In this document: piece by piece, positions 1-12,000 of the stretch
Layout of the letters: each line of letters opens with the position of its first letter
Numbering within the stretch: position 1 is the stretch's first letter
Assembly (NCBI GenBank): GCA_938743325.2
Contig: OW568875.1
Span: 310,001 to 374,000 of the forward strand
DNA length: 64,000 bases
Reading direction: 5' to 3'
Origin: Pycnococcus provasolii
Taxonomy: Eukaryota; Chlorophyta; Pseudoscourfieldiophyceae; Pseudoscourfieldiales; Pycnococcaceae
Translations under genes and position numbers: made by a program
The notes under the pieces: generated by a model
The model's input: only the letters and a program-made list of their open reading frames with translations
Databases searched by the model: none
Told to the model about the DNA's origin: nothing

Positions 1-3000
1 ACAACCACCGCATTGCCGTTCGCGCACGTCTCTTTCAGTGTCGGCGACTCGTCGCTCGTACTGCAGACGCGCTCCGCCAACAACCCGTCTTCATCGCACG
101 CGGTAATTCGAGGATTTTGCCGCGAGCTGAAAACGAGCGCGGTTTTGAAAATGGGCGATGTCATGCGAGCGAACGCATCGATGAAGGTGGGAAGCTATGG
201 CATTGTCGACGCGAAGGATGCACCAGTCTTGAATGCCGAGGCTTCCGAGTCAAGGGACTCTGCTGTGCACCTCGCGATAGCGTACAATCCGGAAGCATCC
301 GCAAACACACCCTCGCCCCCAGACGCACGCGTTGCACTCGAAGTTGCGCCGTGCGCGATCATTCTACAGCGCAAGACGCTCGACGACGCGAAGAAGTGGT
401 TCGAGGAAGGTTGGAATGCTCCCGCACCTGGGTCAGTGCAAGACACCGCGGGGACAGGAGAGGCTGGCATATCGACCGACGCGCTTCAATCCGCAATCGC
501 GTCTCGTGCTGCCGCAACTGCGGCGGCAGCCGCCGCAGTTGCCTCAGATGCTTGGAAGACTCGACCTCGGTATGAGCTCAGCGTTGTTCTTGCAGCCCCT
601 AAGCTCTTCATCCCGACCAACGCGATTTCGCGTCAAACGGGCGCCACAAGCGTTCTGCTCGTTGACTTGGGGCAATTTGAGATTGCCACTCAGCCTGCGT
701 GCATTTCAGAGCTCTTCAATGACAAGCCACGAACAGATGACAAAGCATACGACGGCTTTGCAGTCTGCGGTGGAGGGATGTCTGTGAGTCTTCTGTCTGT
801 GCAGGCAACAGGATCAGATCTCGCTTCGGTGCTTGCGGCGCCTAACGGCGCATCGAAGCATGCACAACGCTCATCTGTACTTCGCAGCGGAACGCTGAAC
901 ATTGTGGCGGCAGTCTGCGCGAGCCCGTCGCCGCCGGGTGACAGGCCGCCGATCGCGGTGGCGGCAGAATTCCCAAGCCTGCACATCACCGCTAGCCCAC
1001 AGCGAATACGCAGCCTGATTGATGTCGGAGATGCACTCCAGGCAGTGGATACAGACGATGCCGATGCAACCTCAGCCGTTTCCAATCCCGCCCCTCCCCC
1101 TGCCCCGGAGGAATCGCCACTGGCTACAGGGGAGGCACATGTGCTCATTCGCAGTTCGTTTGGCACACCCCCAGAATGGCAGCCACATCGGCTGTCGCTT
1201 GTTGGGACGACGCTAGAGCTGGAATGTGCGAAAGGCTCATCTAAATTGGCTCTTGGTAAATTCAGCCGCGCACTTCTCGTCGAATCGAGCTGGGTCGGTG
1301 ATAGTGAATCGTGCGTAGCACTTATTCCCAACTCATCTGCGAGCACCCCGGTGAACCGCGCGAGCCTGTACTACGAGTCAGAAATTACAGTGCTCCGATT
1401 TGAAAATGAAGGCGATGCTGATGCGTGGCTTCGTAATCTAACACTGATAATCAGCGAGATTGAGGCTGCGCGCGCGTCTCTGAAAGATGCCACTGGAGGA
1501 ATCACTGACGAAGAGGCAACGTTGACACAAGCCCCATCGCAGACGATGAGGCTGCTCGCCGGCTTGGGTGAGGTGCGTTTTCAGCTCGTCGCAGATACGA
1601 ACGACGACGTCGAGGCGGGTGTTATGACGCTTGCGATTGCCGGCGCTCACCTCGACACGAAGCTGGGTACGCGCACCGCGGTCAATCTTGCGGTTCTGAG
1701 CGCGACAATCGCCGACGACACTTCAACTTCGCAAGAAGTACGTCGTTTCATCCTCGGGACAGGCGATTCGCAGAGCACTGCTCCCATGCGTCAAAGTGTG
1801 AGCATCGATTCCTTCAAATTCAGAAAAGCGTTGTCAAGAAAATTTACCGTCTCTTCAATAAGCGGTGAAGAGACTTTTCGTACGGCACGAGAGCATCAGG
1901 ATTCCGACGACGACGACGACGAATTCGTCGATGCACCTGAGGAGATGAGCGAAGAGTTACCGTGGCTTTCTGACCTTCGACAACGTGCGGCTTCGTCGAG
2001 CGGGGACAGTGCGCCATGGCTCAGCGTGTGGTACGATGCGGCATCGTACGACAGTTCTGAGGTGCAAACGCCTGACGGTCCCGCGAAGGCATTTGTGGAT
2101 GCACGTATGCGCCTGTGGACGGTAAACGTCAGTCGTCCATTCGTGCGTTCGCTCACTTCAGTAGCACTAGATTGTGCCGACGCAGCGAAGAGTGATAAGA
2201 CGCAACCGCCAACCTCTACGGTGGAAGCGACATTGACTGTACCGGATTTCAAGTCAAGCCTGGGTCCCGCACCACCTCCTCTCCCTCCTCCTCCATCCTC
2301 GGCAGAAACCCACCAAGCACGTGCATCAGCTCGATCGATTGCAAATCTCGCTATCGCTGCGCAATGGGAAGGTATGCTCGTATGCTTGGACATTGAGCCA
2401 GGTGCTTTCGCACCTGCGGTTCGCGGCGGTGCTGCCGTGCGCAACTTCGCACCAGCACGACTCGCGTCTGCTTCGCTCTCACATCTCGGCGTGAGTGCCA
2501 TTACGCGAGAAGGAGGTGCATGGCGTGCCAGCGCGCATATGGGTGGCATACAACTGGAGGACTACACAGTTCCAGAAATGTCAGCGTGCCGTAGAGTCAT
2601 ATCGGGATTCACGGAGCGGGGCAAGGTGCTCCATGCATCCGCAGAGCATCCGACAACACGCGAGCTCTTTGCCGGAGAGGTTGCGCCGCGCGCGTCACTT
2701 GCATGCGGCGAGCTGCAGATAGCATTTGCAGCACGCTTTTTCAAAATGCTGAGACAGTATGCTGAGGGACTCACGCTTCCTCCGAAGGCAAATATCAGCG
2801 ATGAACGAGCAACCACGCCATCTGACGATGCTGTGAATGAACCCGGTGAACTTAAGACAACACATTCTCCGCAAGACGGAGCCTCCGGTGTTGCGGCGAC
2901 ATCGCAGGATGCAACATTTGCACGATGGATTCTGGACGTGAGCCTGGATGCACCGAAGATCGCGCTACCGCGAAGCACGTCATACAGTAAGTCAAGTGGC

Positions 3001-6000
3001 GGCGAATCGCTGGTCGTTGACCTGGGAATGTTGCACTTGGTGGGTACGCCCATTCTATGCGCATACGACGCGAAGGATTCTGCACCGGCGGTGCGCTACG
3101 AGCTTTCCATGGATGGACTACAAGCCTCGCTCGTCGACCTTAAGGTTGACACCGTGAGTGGCGACGCGTCCCTTTTCGGCTTGGACGGCTCGCCAAAGCT
3201 ACTCGTGGTTGCGGATATCCAGACCGCGGGTGGCATGCTTGCCACATCAGTGCGTCTGGATGCACCGGCTCTTGACTTAGGTGTCACGCACCACCTGTTC
3301 CATACAGCCGCGGCGACCATCGCAGACAACCTCAGCGAAGAACCGCCGAGGCGATTTCTCACGTGGGCAGACTTCAATCCGACGGTGACATCTCGCAGCG
3401 TGCGTACATCTTCGCAGACTGTCCCAAGTGCAGAGACGGCTGCAGTCTCGTCATCGGATACAAACGAGCCGTCACGTTTCAGTCTCGACTTGGCACTAAC
3501 ACTTCCGTCGATCGCCCTCACACTGTATCAAGGGAACTCACGCAACGTTTCCTTGGCCGGCCTGGCAATTGTGGGCGCCTCTGTGCGCGCTGGTATGGAT
3601 CCCTACACGGAAACAATGCTCAGTGCTGCAGTATCGAATATCACTCTCGTCGACAGCGTGCGAAACGTCACTGTGATAGGCCAGGCTGAGAAGGCACTGT
3701 CAAGCATGGTTTCTGAGCTTGAGCCGTGGCAATCGCCAGCGAACCTGGATGATTTGCCACCACCACCACTTTTCATGCTTGACGCGCGCGTTCCGAATCC
3801 TTCTGCTGGCATCAGCCAATCGACATCTCAAAGGAGTTCTGGACGCAGCAGCAAATCGCGACGGCTGCCGCAATCGACGGACGCTGCTTATTCCGGCATG
3901 GGTAAGTCCACGCGCGCCATCGTCGTCCTCCACGCACCTCGGGTAGACTTGGAAATTGCCTTCGTTACGGATATCACCACCTACTTCGTACAGAGCGGCA
4001 CGACGAGCACTAAGGGTACATCTTCAAGCGATGGCGGCGGTCTTCGGGACCGCGACGTGGTGCTACGACTTGCCGAACCGTTGACGTTGACTGACGATGT
4101 GAATCTGTCTTCGCAGCGTCGACTCGTTGTCGGGGCTGATGGTCCCGGTGAATATGTCATTGACGGACATTCGCAGTATGCACTGCTAATCCCGGCAATC
4201 GCCGCCGACGACGCAAGAGATGGCGTGATGGTCGATGTGCTCAAAGACTGCGTGCTTCGCCTGAAAGGCACTCACCTTGTCGAGGTGCAAGGGTCGGGTA
4301 GAGAGCTTGCGCTTAAGGCTGAGCATTTCGTCGCCCAAGCGTCGCTTGAAGAGGGTGCCCGCATCGTCGTGGAGAGTGCACCACCATCTTCTAGCATGAT
4401 CACAAATGACGGTGCCATTGGATCTATGGCCGCCATTGCTTCCGATGCAGGTCTCTCGCCATCGGATGCACTCCCGAGGGTGCCGGAGATGTCCGTGGAT
4501 CTTGCACCGTCTCAGCCACCGCCACAAGCTGGACCTTCGCCTGCGACATCCACCATTCTCGCGCTAGCGGAAATTCGAGGCGTCGAGGTTGTGGTGCGCG
4601 CTAGCGAGCCAGACGCGAACGCCAATACCGGTGGCAAGCGTGATGAGGCGCATGCGCTCGTACGCATCATGAATATCAGCGCGACGTATCGTACTGACAC
4701 GGGTAAGGTTGGTGCCAAGACTGCGCTAAATCTAGAGGCACTTAGCTTCGACGTGTGCAAGAGAGCCAATGGCTTGGCATTGGATAGTGCTGCTCCACCA
4801 CTGCTAGCCCCATGCAGTGCTGTGGTACGATGGGATGAGGAGGCGGATCCAACACCGAATCGCCGTTTGACTGCCAAATTCACGGAACTCAGCGTGAGTG
4901 CGAATGCACAGGTCCTGAGTGATGCCGCCTCGCTGGCATCTCGAGCAGCCGAGGGGCTTGCTGCGATTGGAGCCGCAGGCAAAGCGCGCGGAGGATTTGA
5001 GGCGATGTCTGGTTTCGCACAGCCATGCGTGCGATATCGGGCTGTGGAGCCAGGACCGCCCACGTCGCTTGACGCCGTTGGCACCAACGCGGTACTGTCT
5101 AGTGCACCGCCGCTCGTTCGGGCATTTTGGCCCGAAGGTGTTTCGGGGCAGAAGCCTCTGGGCTGCGTCCTATCGCCGGACGGGTCCGCTCGTCCTCCCG
5201 CCATGCAGGCTTACACCGTACCCATGGACGGAAGCAGCTCACGCTTCCCCCTTCGCTTCGAGCTTCTCGGCGAGGTGGATGTTGGCAACGGACACGCATA
5301 TGCTGTGTGGGAGCCAGTTCCAAAAGAAGGTTATGCAGTTTCAGGATACGCATTCACCGCACCTGGCGACCCCCCGCCGCCGGTGAATGCATTGTGTTGT
5401 CTGCGAAGCACCTTGGCCACGCCACTGCACCGAACGCCAGGGCTGGTGAGCGGGCGTATCGGCGTACCTCTGACGTCTGACACAATGCTCACTCTGAGGC
5501 GCATAGTCAATCCAAGCATGGGCATAGCCGTTGAAGGTTCCGATGGTCAGACGCGTGCAGTGTATGGACTCTTGGCGCGCCGTTGCGCTCCAGATGCCGC
5601 TGCAATTGCATCGGCAGCGGCGGTGGCACTTGCCGCGGCACAGCCACCCCCCGCAGTTTTCCCCGTGAGCGAAGAGGGCTTTCCGGCAGGACCCCCCATG
5701 GCGCCAACGGGGGCATTCCGGCGCATGTGGTGGAGTCGTGGCCTCGAAAGGCGAAATGGCAACGTGCCGAGCGCATCTATCTGGCGACCAGAGGCACCGC
5801 CTGGGTTTCGCATCTACGGCGACGTGCTTGTTGAGGATTACCATCCGCCAGTATTTGTGGTTGTGCCTGAATGGAGTCCGCCGCTGACTGCAGAGCCTAC
5901 CGGCTTCGAGCTTGTCTGGAGCGACGGCAGCGGGGGCAACAATACACCAAGCTCAGATCATGTCAGGCCATCGAAAACAGGTCCCGCGGGTGGATTTGCA

Positions 6001-9000
6001 TTATGGCGTCCGGTGGCACCGGAGGGCTACGTTGCCGTGGGCCTGTTTGCGAGCGCTCATGCCATGGTGCAACCAGATGTGAAGTTGGCGGCGTGCGTTC
6101 GGCGAGACTGTTTAGACCCCAGCGCGAGGCCACAAGGTCAGCAACGTATGCTGTGGTCTCGCCCAGCGCGCTCAGGAGCCTACCCATCCATCGTACTTTG
6201 GGGCTCTAGCGACGAGCAAGGCACTTTCTGGGCAACACGTGACGAAAGGCAAGCGCCTCCTTCAGGTGCACCTCGAATTCCCACCTACTGGAAGCTCACT
6301 GAAGAGGCGCGAGAGCGAGCGATCGCGCCCTTGCCACCGCCACCTCCACTAAGCATAAGCATCGATATCGAGCGTTTGCTGACTGTCGTTCGCACTCGTG
6401 CGGTGTCGCCTGATCTCATTCGCCTGGAGTTGAAACGCACGATGATGCGCGGCATGCTCGGGATGGCGGGCGAAAGTGATTCCGACAGCGGGGGAATGCG
6501 TGTCAGCGTCGCGCTGTGCATTTGCATATATGCGCTCAACCCCGAAGCTAACCAAGCACGTGGCACATACGAGCCTCTGCTGGAAGACTTGGATGTTGCA
6601 CTGAACTTCGAGTCACCCTCTGACGCCACAAGCACAATCGAACGTCGCATCACACCGGGAGTGTCATTTGCGAGCCGAGCTACGGTCACATGCGCAGGCG
6701 ACGTGCGCATCAGCGCAAGTAGCCCATGCATCGCGCACGCCCTGAAGAGTCTTGTAGATCTGCAGGCTGCAACGGCGGCGCGCGAACACGAGCTGGCGAA
6801 GCACCAAGCCAGTCAACGTTTAGACAACCTCAAACGGAAGGAGGGTGAAAGGAGGACTGGAGACTCTCCTGCAAATGCTTTGTTCTTGCTGACGGGACGT
6901 GACATGGGCTGTGCCTTGCATGCCCGTGCGACCAAGCCAGAGGCGCTTGCGGGGACGGGCGGGAACGAATTGTCCGCTGGATCATGCGCGGAAGTGCCGT
7001 CAGTAAATGATGGAGGTCTGTACGTGCTAGAATCGTCGTCGGCATCCAGCAATCGCTCCTTGCTGCTACGTGATGATGGCCTTTCGGATATCTCGAGAGA
7101 TACGGCTGTCGCATCTTTGGCTCACATCGACCGTCTTTTCTTTGTGCACATTGCAAGCTGCACTTGGCAACCTGGACCGGACGCAATCGTGCGGCTCGGC
7201 GGTTGCATTCGCGCCACAGCCACCGCAGAACTTTGCATCCACCGCAACTCGGCGGAGCATTTGATTGGCGGCGTGCGCACGATGCGAGGATCGGCAAAGG
7301 CCAAGTCGCTGCAAACGGGAGAGTGGACCATCCTCTTTGACGAAAGCGCCACGTTCGAGGCTCGATGCGATGATGTGATGAGCGTGAAAATTACAGTTGA
7401 CGCTGACTCTACATACGAAAGAACGCATCCGGGTGTCGATGCGGCGATGCTTTCGGGAATTTTGACCCTTCGGGTGGATGACTGCGCCTGTGAGCACGCA
7501 CTGCATTTGGACTGCGCGAGCGAATCCAGCGCACCAGCCGCGGATGCTACCCTGCATGTCACCGGAACGAAGGGCGTGTCGCTGAGAAACATTTCGAAAA
7601 CCGGCCCACCGGTGGACACTCCGCCTACCAACCTAAGCATGAAAATGCACACAGCGACGAGTCTAGGTGTGAGTCTCGCGCTATCTGAGAGTGGACCTTG
7701 GACAGATGTTCCAAGGGGGCCAGAACTTGAGTGTATCCTTGCGGTGGAGCGTCACAACCAACGACCGGCACACGTCCTCATGTCCTACCACGAACCTAGC
7801 GGCGATGGCAAGAAGATGGCGATGGTTGAGATCACAACCCCATATACGATACGCAATGAAACGGGCGTCCCATTAGAGGTGATGCTCATTCAGCGTGCTA
7901 ATACGTCGCGGACGATGGAAGCATGCGAGGGCCACGTGGAATTTGAGATGTACGAGAATCAGCGCTTCCAGCCACTGCAAGGCTGGGGAGGCAAAGGCTA
8001 TCTGCTCTCCACGGAAACTCGCATGTACGGAAGTCGAACGTGCTCGCGGAAAAACAGCTTCGACACGTGGGATGGTGCGCTTGAGCATATCTGTCACCAA
8101 GTACTCGTCGACGGAACACACAAGTGGGCGCCGAATGAATCCTGGCGTGTGGATATGAATGGTGGTGTTGACGCTGACGGATGGTCGTACGCGACGACAT
8201 TTTTGCAGAATGACATAAAAAAGTATCCGCCACCGAGTAGTTGTGGGAAGCGCATGCCTCAGTCGTTCGTGAGGAGGAGGAGGTGGGTGCGTGGGTGCGT
8301 GCCCGCGGAGGCATCGTCGCAGGCATCGTCGCGAGGAGGTTATCAGGAGGGTGGAGGTTTTAGCAGCGGAGGTGCCAACCTCGGTGTGGTGACTCCGGGA
8401 GAGACGATGCACGTACCGCTGTGGGCTGTTGAGGCGCAGGGCGCCGAGGTGTCGCTGAGACCCGCAGGTGAAACTTTCGAATGGTCGGAGGAGGCGCCCA
8501 CGGGTGGTGCGCTCGCACATCGCGGTTCGCTTAGGATTGACCGACCTGCGGCTGGAACTGCTCTGTTATTTTGTGAGCCGGCTGACGGAGCGGTAATGAC
8601 ATCCTCATCGGCGTGGTGGCTCATCGCTGAGGTACGTCGGAGAACCGTGACACAAAGAGGCGCGAAACCGGCAGCTCCTGAACGTTCATCGGAAGATTTC
8701 CTCGACATCACGACACCACGTACTGGCAGCGCACACACGCTCGTTGTTCGTGCTCCTGTGCGTTTGCGTAACCTGCTTCCCATGCGCGTTGACGTTGAGG
8801 CGTCGACGGGCTACGCTGGCGGGGCCACACCGCGATCTGAGGGTATGGAAGCTGATCCTGGCGCGTTGGTGGATCTGCACCGAGTCGATCCTCGACGTGG
8901 CGTTTATCTTCGCGCGTGGCCATCACCTGAGCAGGGAAGCCCATGGCAGTATCAAGGGCGGCCGTTTCTCGTCATGCCGCCTCTCGAGGGGAAGATTCGT

Positions 9001-12000
9001 GGTGACAATGTCGCCATACCCAAATGGGCGGATGGGTGCCACGAGTACGTGTTCCGCACCGTTGAGGTTGGGGGCGGGATCAGCGGAGAGGATCGACCAG
9101 TGCGTATAGGAGCTTGGCTTGACGGCCTGAAGCGTGGTGGGCTTTCGGATGAGCGTGGCGGTGCGTTACGGTACGTTACGTGCGTCGGAATTTGCATTAG
9201 TGCTCCGATGTGCGTTGTGAACGACAGTGGATTGGGGTTAGTGATGACGGCGGGGATGATGGAGAGCAGCGAGAGAGTGGAGAAGAAGAGCAGTGGTGGC
9301 GGCAAAACTGAGAAAAAGGAGGAGGAGGAGGAGGATGACGACGACGACGACGACGAGGAAGACGACGAGGACTTTGACGACTTTGACGAAGACACCTGGG
9401 ACGATTCGAGCAGCTCGGCATCCAGCTCTGCAACGCCTACACCTCGCTCTCTGTTTGGCAGCAGCGATACCGAAGCAGCGGCAGTTGCTCTTGCACGCCC
9501 ACCTTGGCGCGTGTATCGCTCGCGCGATCCGACAACAACGCTTGTTGCATCTACATCTTCTATTTCACATCGATCGAAGCGCTTTGCACCGCTGGGATCA
9601 GATGCGCTTGTCACGCCGAATCAGGTTTGCCTACTCGACGCGGACCCGCGCATGTGCCGCGCCACAGGAAATCAGGCGATTTCAGCTATGGTTGAGCGCT
9701 TGGCTCTACGTGTCAGTGACCCTGGACTGCAGGTAGATGGTGGAATTGCCGTTCCGATTCTGAGGCATGGGCAGCGCGGCGGCTTGGTGAACTTCGATAA
9801 AGTTTGTGAGCTGCGCCTGCTCGCGCCGACGGCGGCACCAATGCCCACCGCTCGCATTCTAGGAATGCAGGTAGGCCGTGACACAGCACTGGACGATTCG
9901 GCAGAACGTGCCGATGCTGAGGCGGGGGATCGCCTGATTGCAGCAACCGCACCTGTGGGAGCTCGGCCGGAGGCTTGCTGGCGTGTTCACGTCACGCCGC
10001 GCATAGCATTTTCCAATTTGACGTCGCGATGTGTACTGCGCCTGGAGCCTGGCACGCTTTCAGATTCCTCGGTGACAGGATTCGCGCCAACGCAATCGAT
10101 GCGCCCAGGAGAGCGCACGTGCATTGATCGCACCGCAAGACTTAGGGAGAGCACACGGTTGAGCCGATTTGGCGCCAGGGTCGCAATTTTGTCAACCGAC
10201 GGCACTGATACCGTCGTTGGTCGCTCCGCACCTTTCGATGCTGGAATGCTGCTTCGCTTACCGGGCAAGCCGACGGTCCTTCCGATTGCGCCCATTAACA
10301 GTGAGGGTGAAAACTTGCCAAAGAGCATTATGGTGAGCACTTTCCACGATGGAGGGACTGGAAGCTTGACCATTGCGGCAGTCACCACATCCCCGAGGTC
10401 TTCCTACGAGATTGCAAATTTGAGTAATTCGCCGCTTCGTTTCCGAGATGTGGAGAGCGACGATGATGTGGTTTTATTACCCTTTTCGTGCAAGGGGACG
10501 AGCGCGTCGGCGATAGAGATTTCTGTCGACGGCGTTGAAATCCCCGCAGGCATGGAGACGACGACGCGAATCGAGCTAGGCATGCTCGCTGCTTGTGCGT
10601 CGGATGAGGAGCACAAACACGACGCACGTTACCCAGGACCGAATGTTGGTTCTGGTGGTGAGTTGTCGACGACAATGCTCGCCTCTGTATCCATGGACAA
10701 CGACGGCGTGCTGATGCCAGCAAGACTTGAAATTCGAGACAGATCGGACACTCCGGCGACGCTTCGGATGTGGTACCAAGACGATCCCACGTCGTCGTCG
10801 TCGGTCCTGTTGGGCCAGTCGGCGGCTGATGCGCTGAAAGGGAAAGGGCGGGTCGGCTCGCTTCTCCTAAGGGTAAAAATGCCTGGAATTTCGCTCAGTC
10901 TGGCGGGTCGCGACCGCGAGAATGAAACTGGGGTTCGTGAAGTGGTTTATCTAGGCTTGCAGCGTATCGAGGCAACGATCGCGTCATCGATGCCCCGAGC
11001 AAATGGAGCGTCTTTAACCAGCATCGGCCTGCGGCTGGACGACTTGCAGCTTGATGACACGCTTTTTACTTCTGCATGCCCAGTCGTGCTTCGCGCTGAT
11101 CCGACACATGAGCGCCTCTTCGGTAGGCACGCACCCTTGATCTCGCTACGGATCGCATCGGAGCCCTCTGAGGTTCACGAACTATGTGCGAGCGTGAGAC
11201 AGAAGCTTCTACTTGAGCTTCATGAGACGGTCCTGTGGCAGATTGTTGCATTTGTGAACGAGCTCCGTCTTGATTCGCTGAGTGGCGACGACAACGTCGA
11301 GCCACCACCCCCGCAATCATTCCGGGTACGCATGCTGGAGACGCCAGGTTTCGGGCTAGGATTAACGTTCAAAGCAGATCCCAATGGGCGACCGGAGGGC
11401 ATGGGTGGTTTGATCTCTTCACTCGGACTTTCCTTCGCAAACATTTCAGGAGCCCGCATTCGACTCACAGGCACATTCAGCGAGACGCCACGCGAGGTGA
11501 CATCCGAGACCATCGTGACTGAGCTGGTGAACAGAGCCGTGGCTGATGTGAAGAAGCATCTTCTCAGGGTGGTCATGGGTGTTGACCTCAAAAACGCTAC
11601 ACAGGGCTTGCTTGGCACAGTCAGTGATCAACTAGCCAACTTAGGTGACGCGAAAATGTCTGATGTTCTGGGAGGAGGAGGTGAGGAAGGCGGCGCATCG
11701 TCATCTCGCGGCTCGTCACATCGCTCGGGTGCTGCAACGAATCGATCTGACACGGCTACCGGTGGAGTCAAAGCGGGTGTGAATGCCTTTGCCGGTGGCT
11801 TATTGAAAGGCGTCACTGGAATTTTTTCCAAACCACTTGAAGGCGCTCGCAAAGGTGGGGCTGTTGGATTTGCGGAAGGCGTCGTGTCAGGTGTCGTAGG
11901 CGCAGGGGGCAACATCGCATCAGGTGTTGTGGATCTGGCGAGTAACACAGCAGGCGGCATCGTTGGCGAGATGGGCAGTGCCATGAACACGATCGCGGTG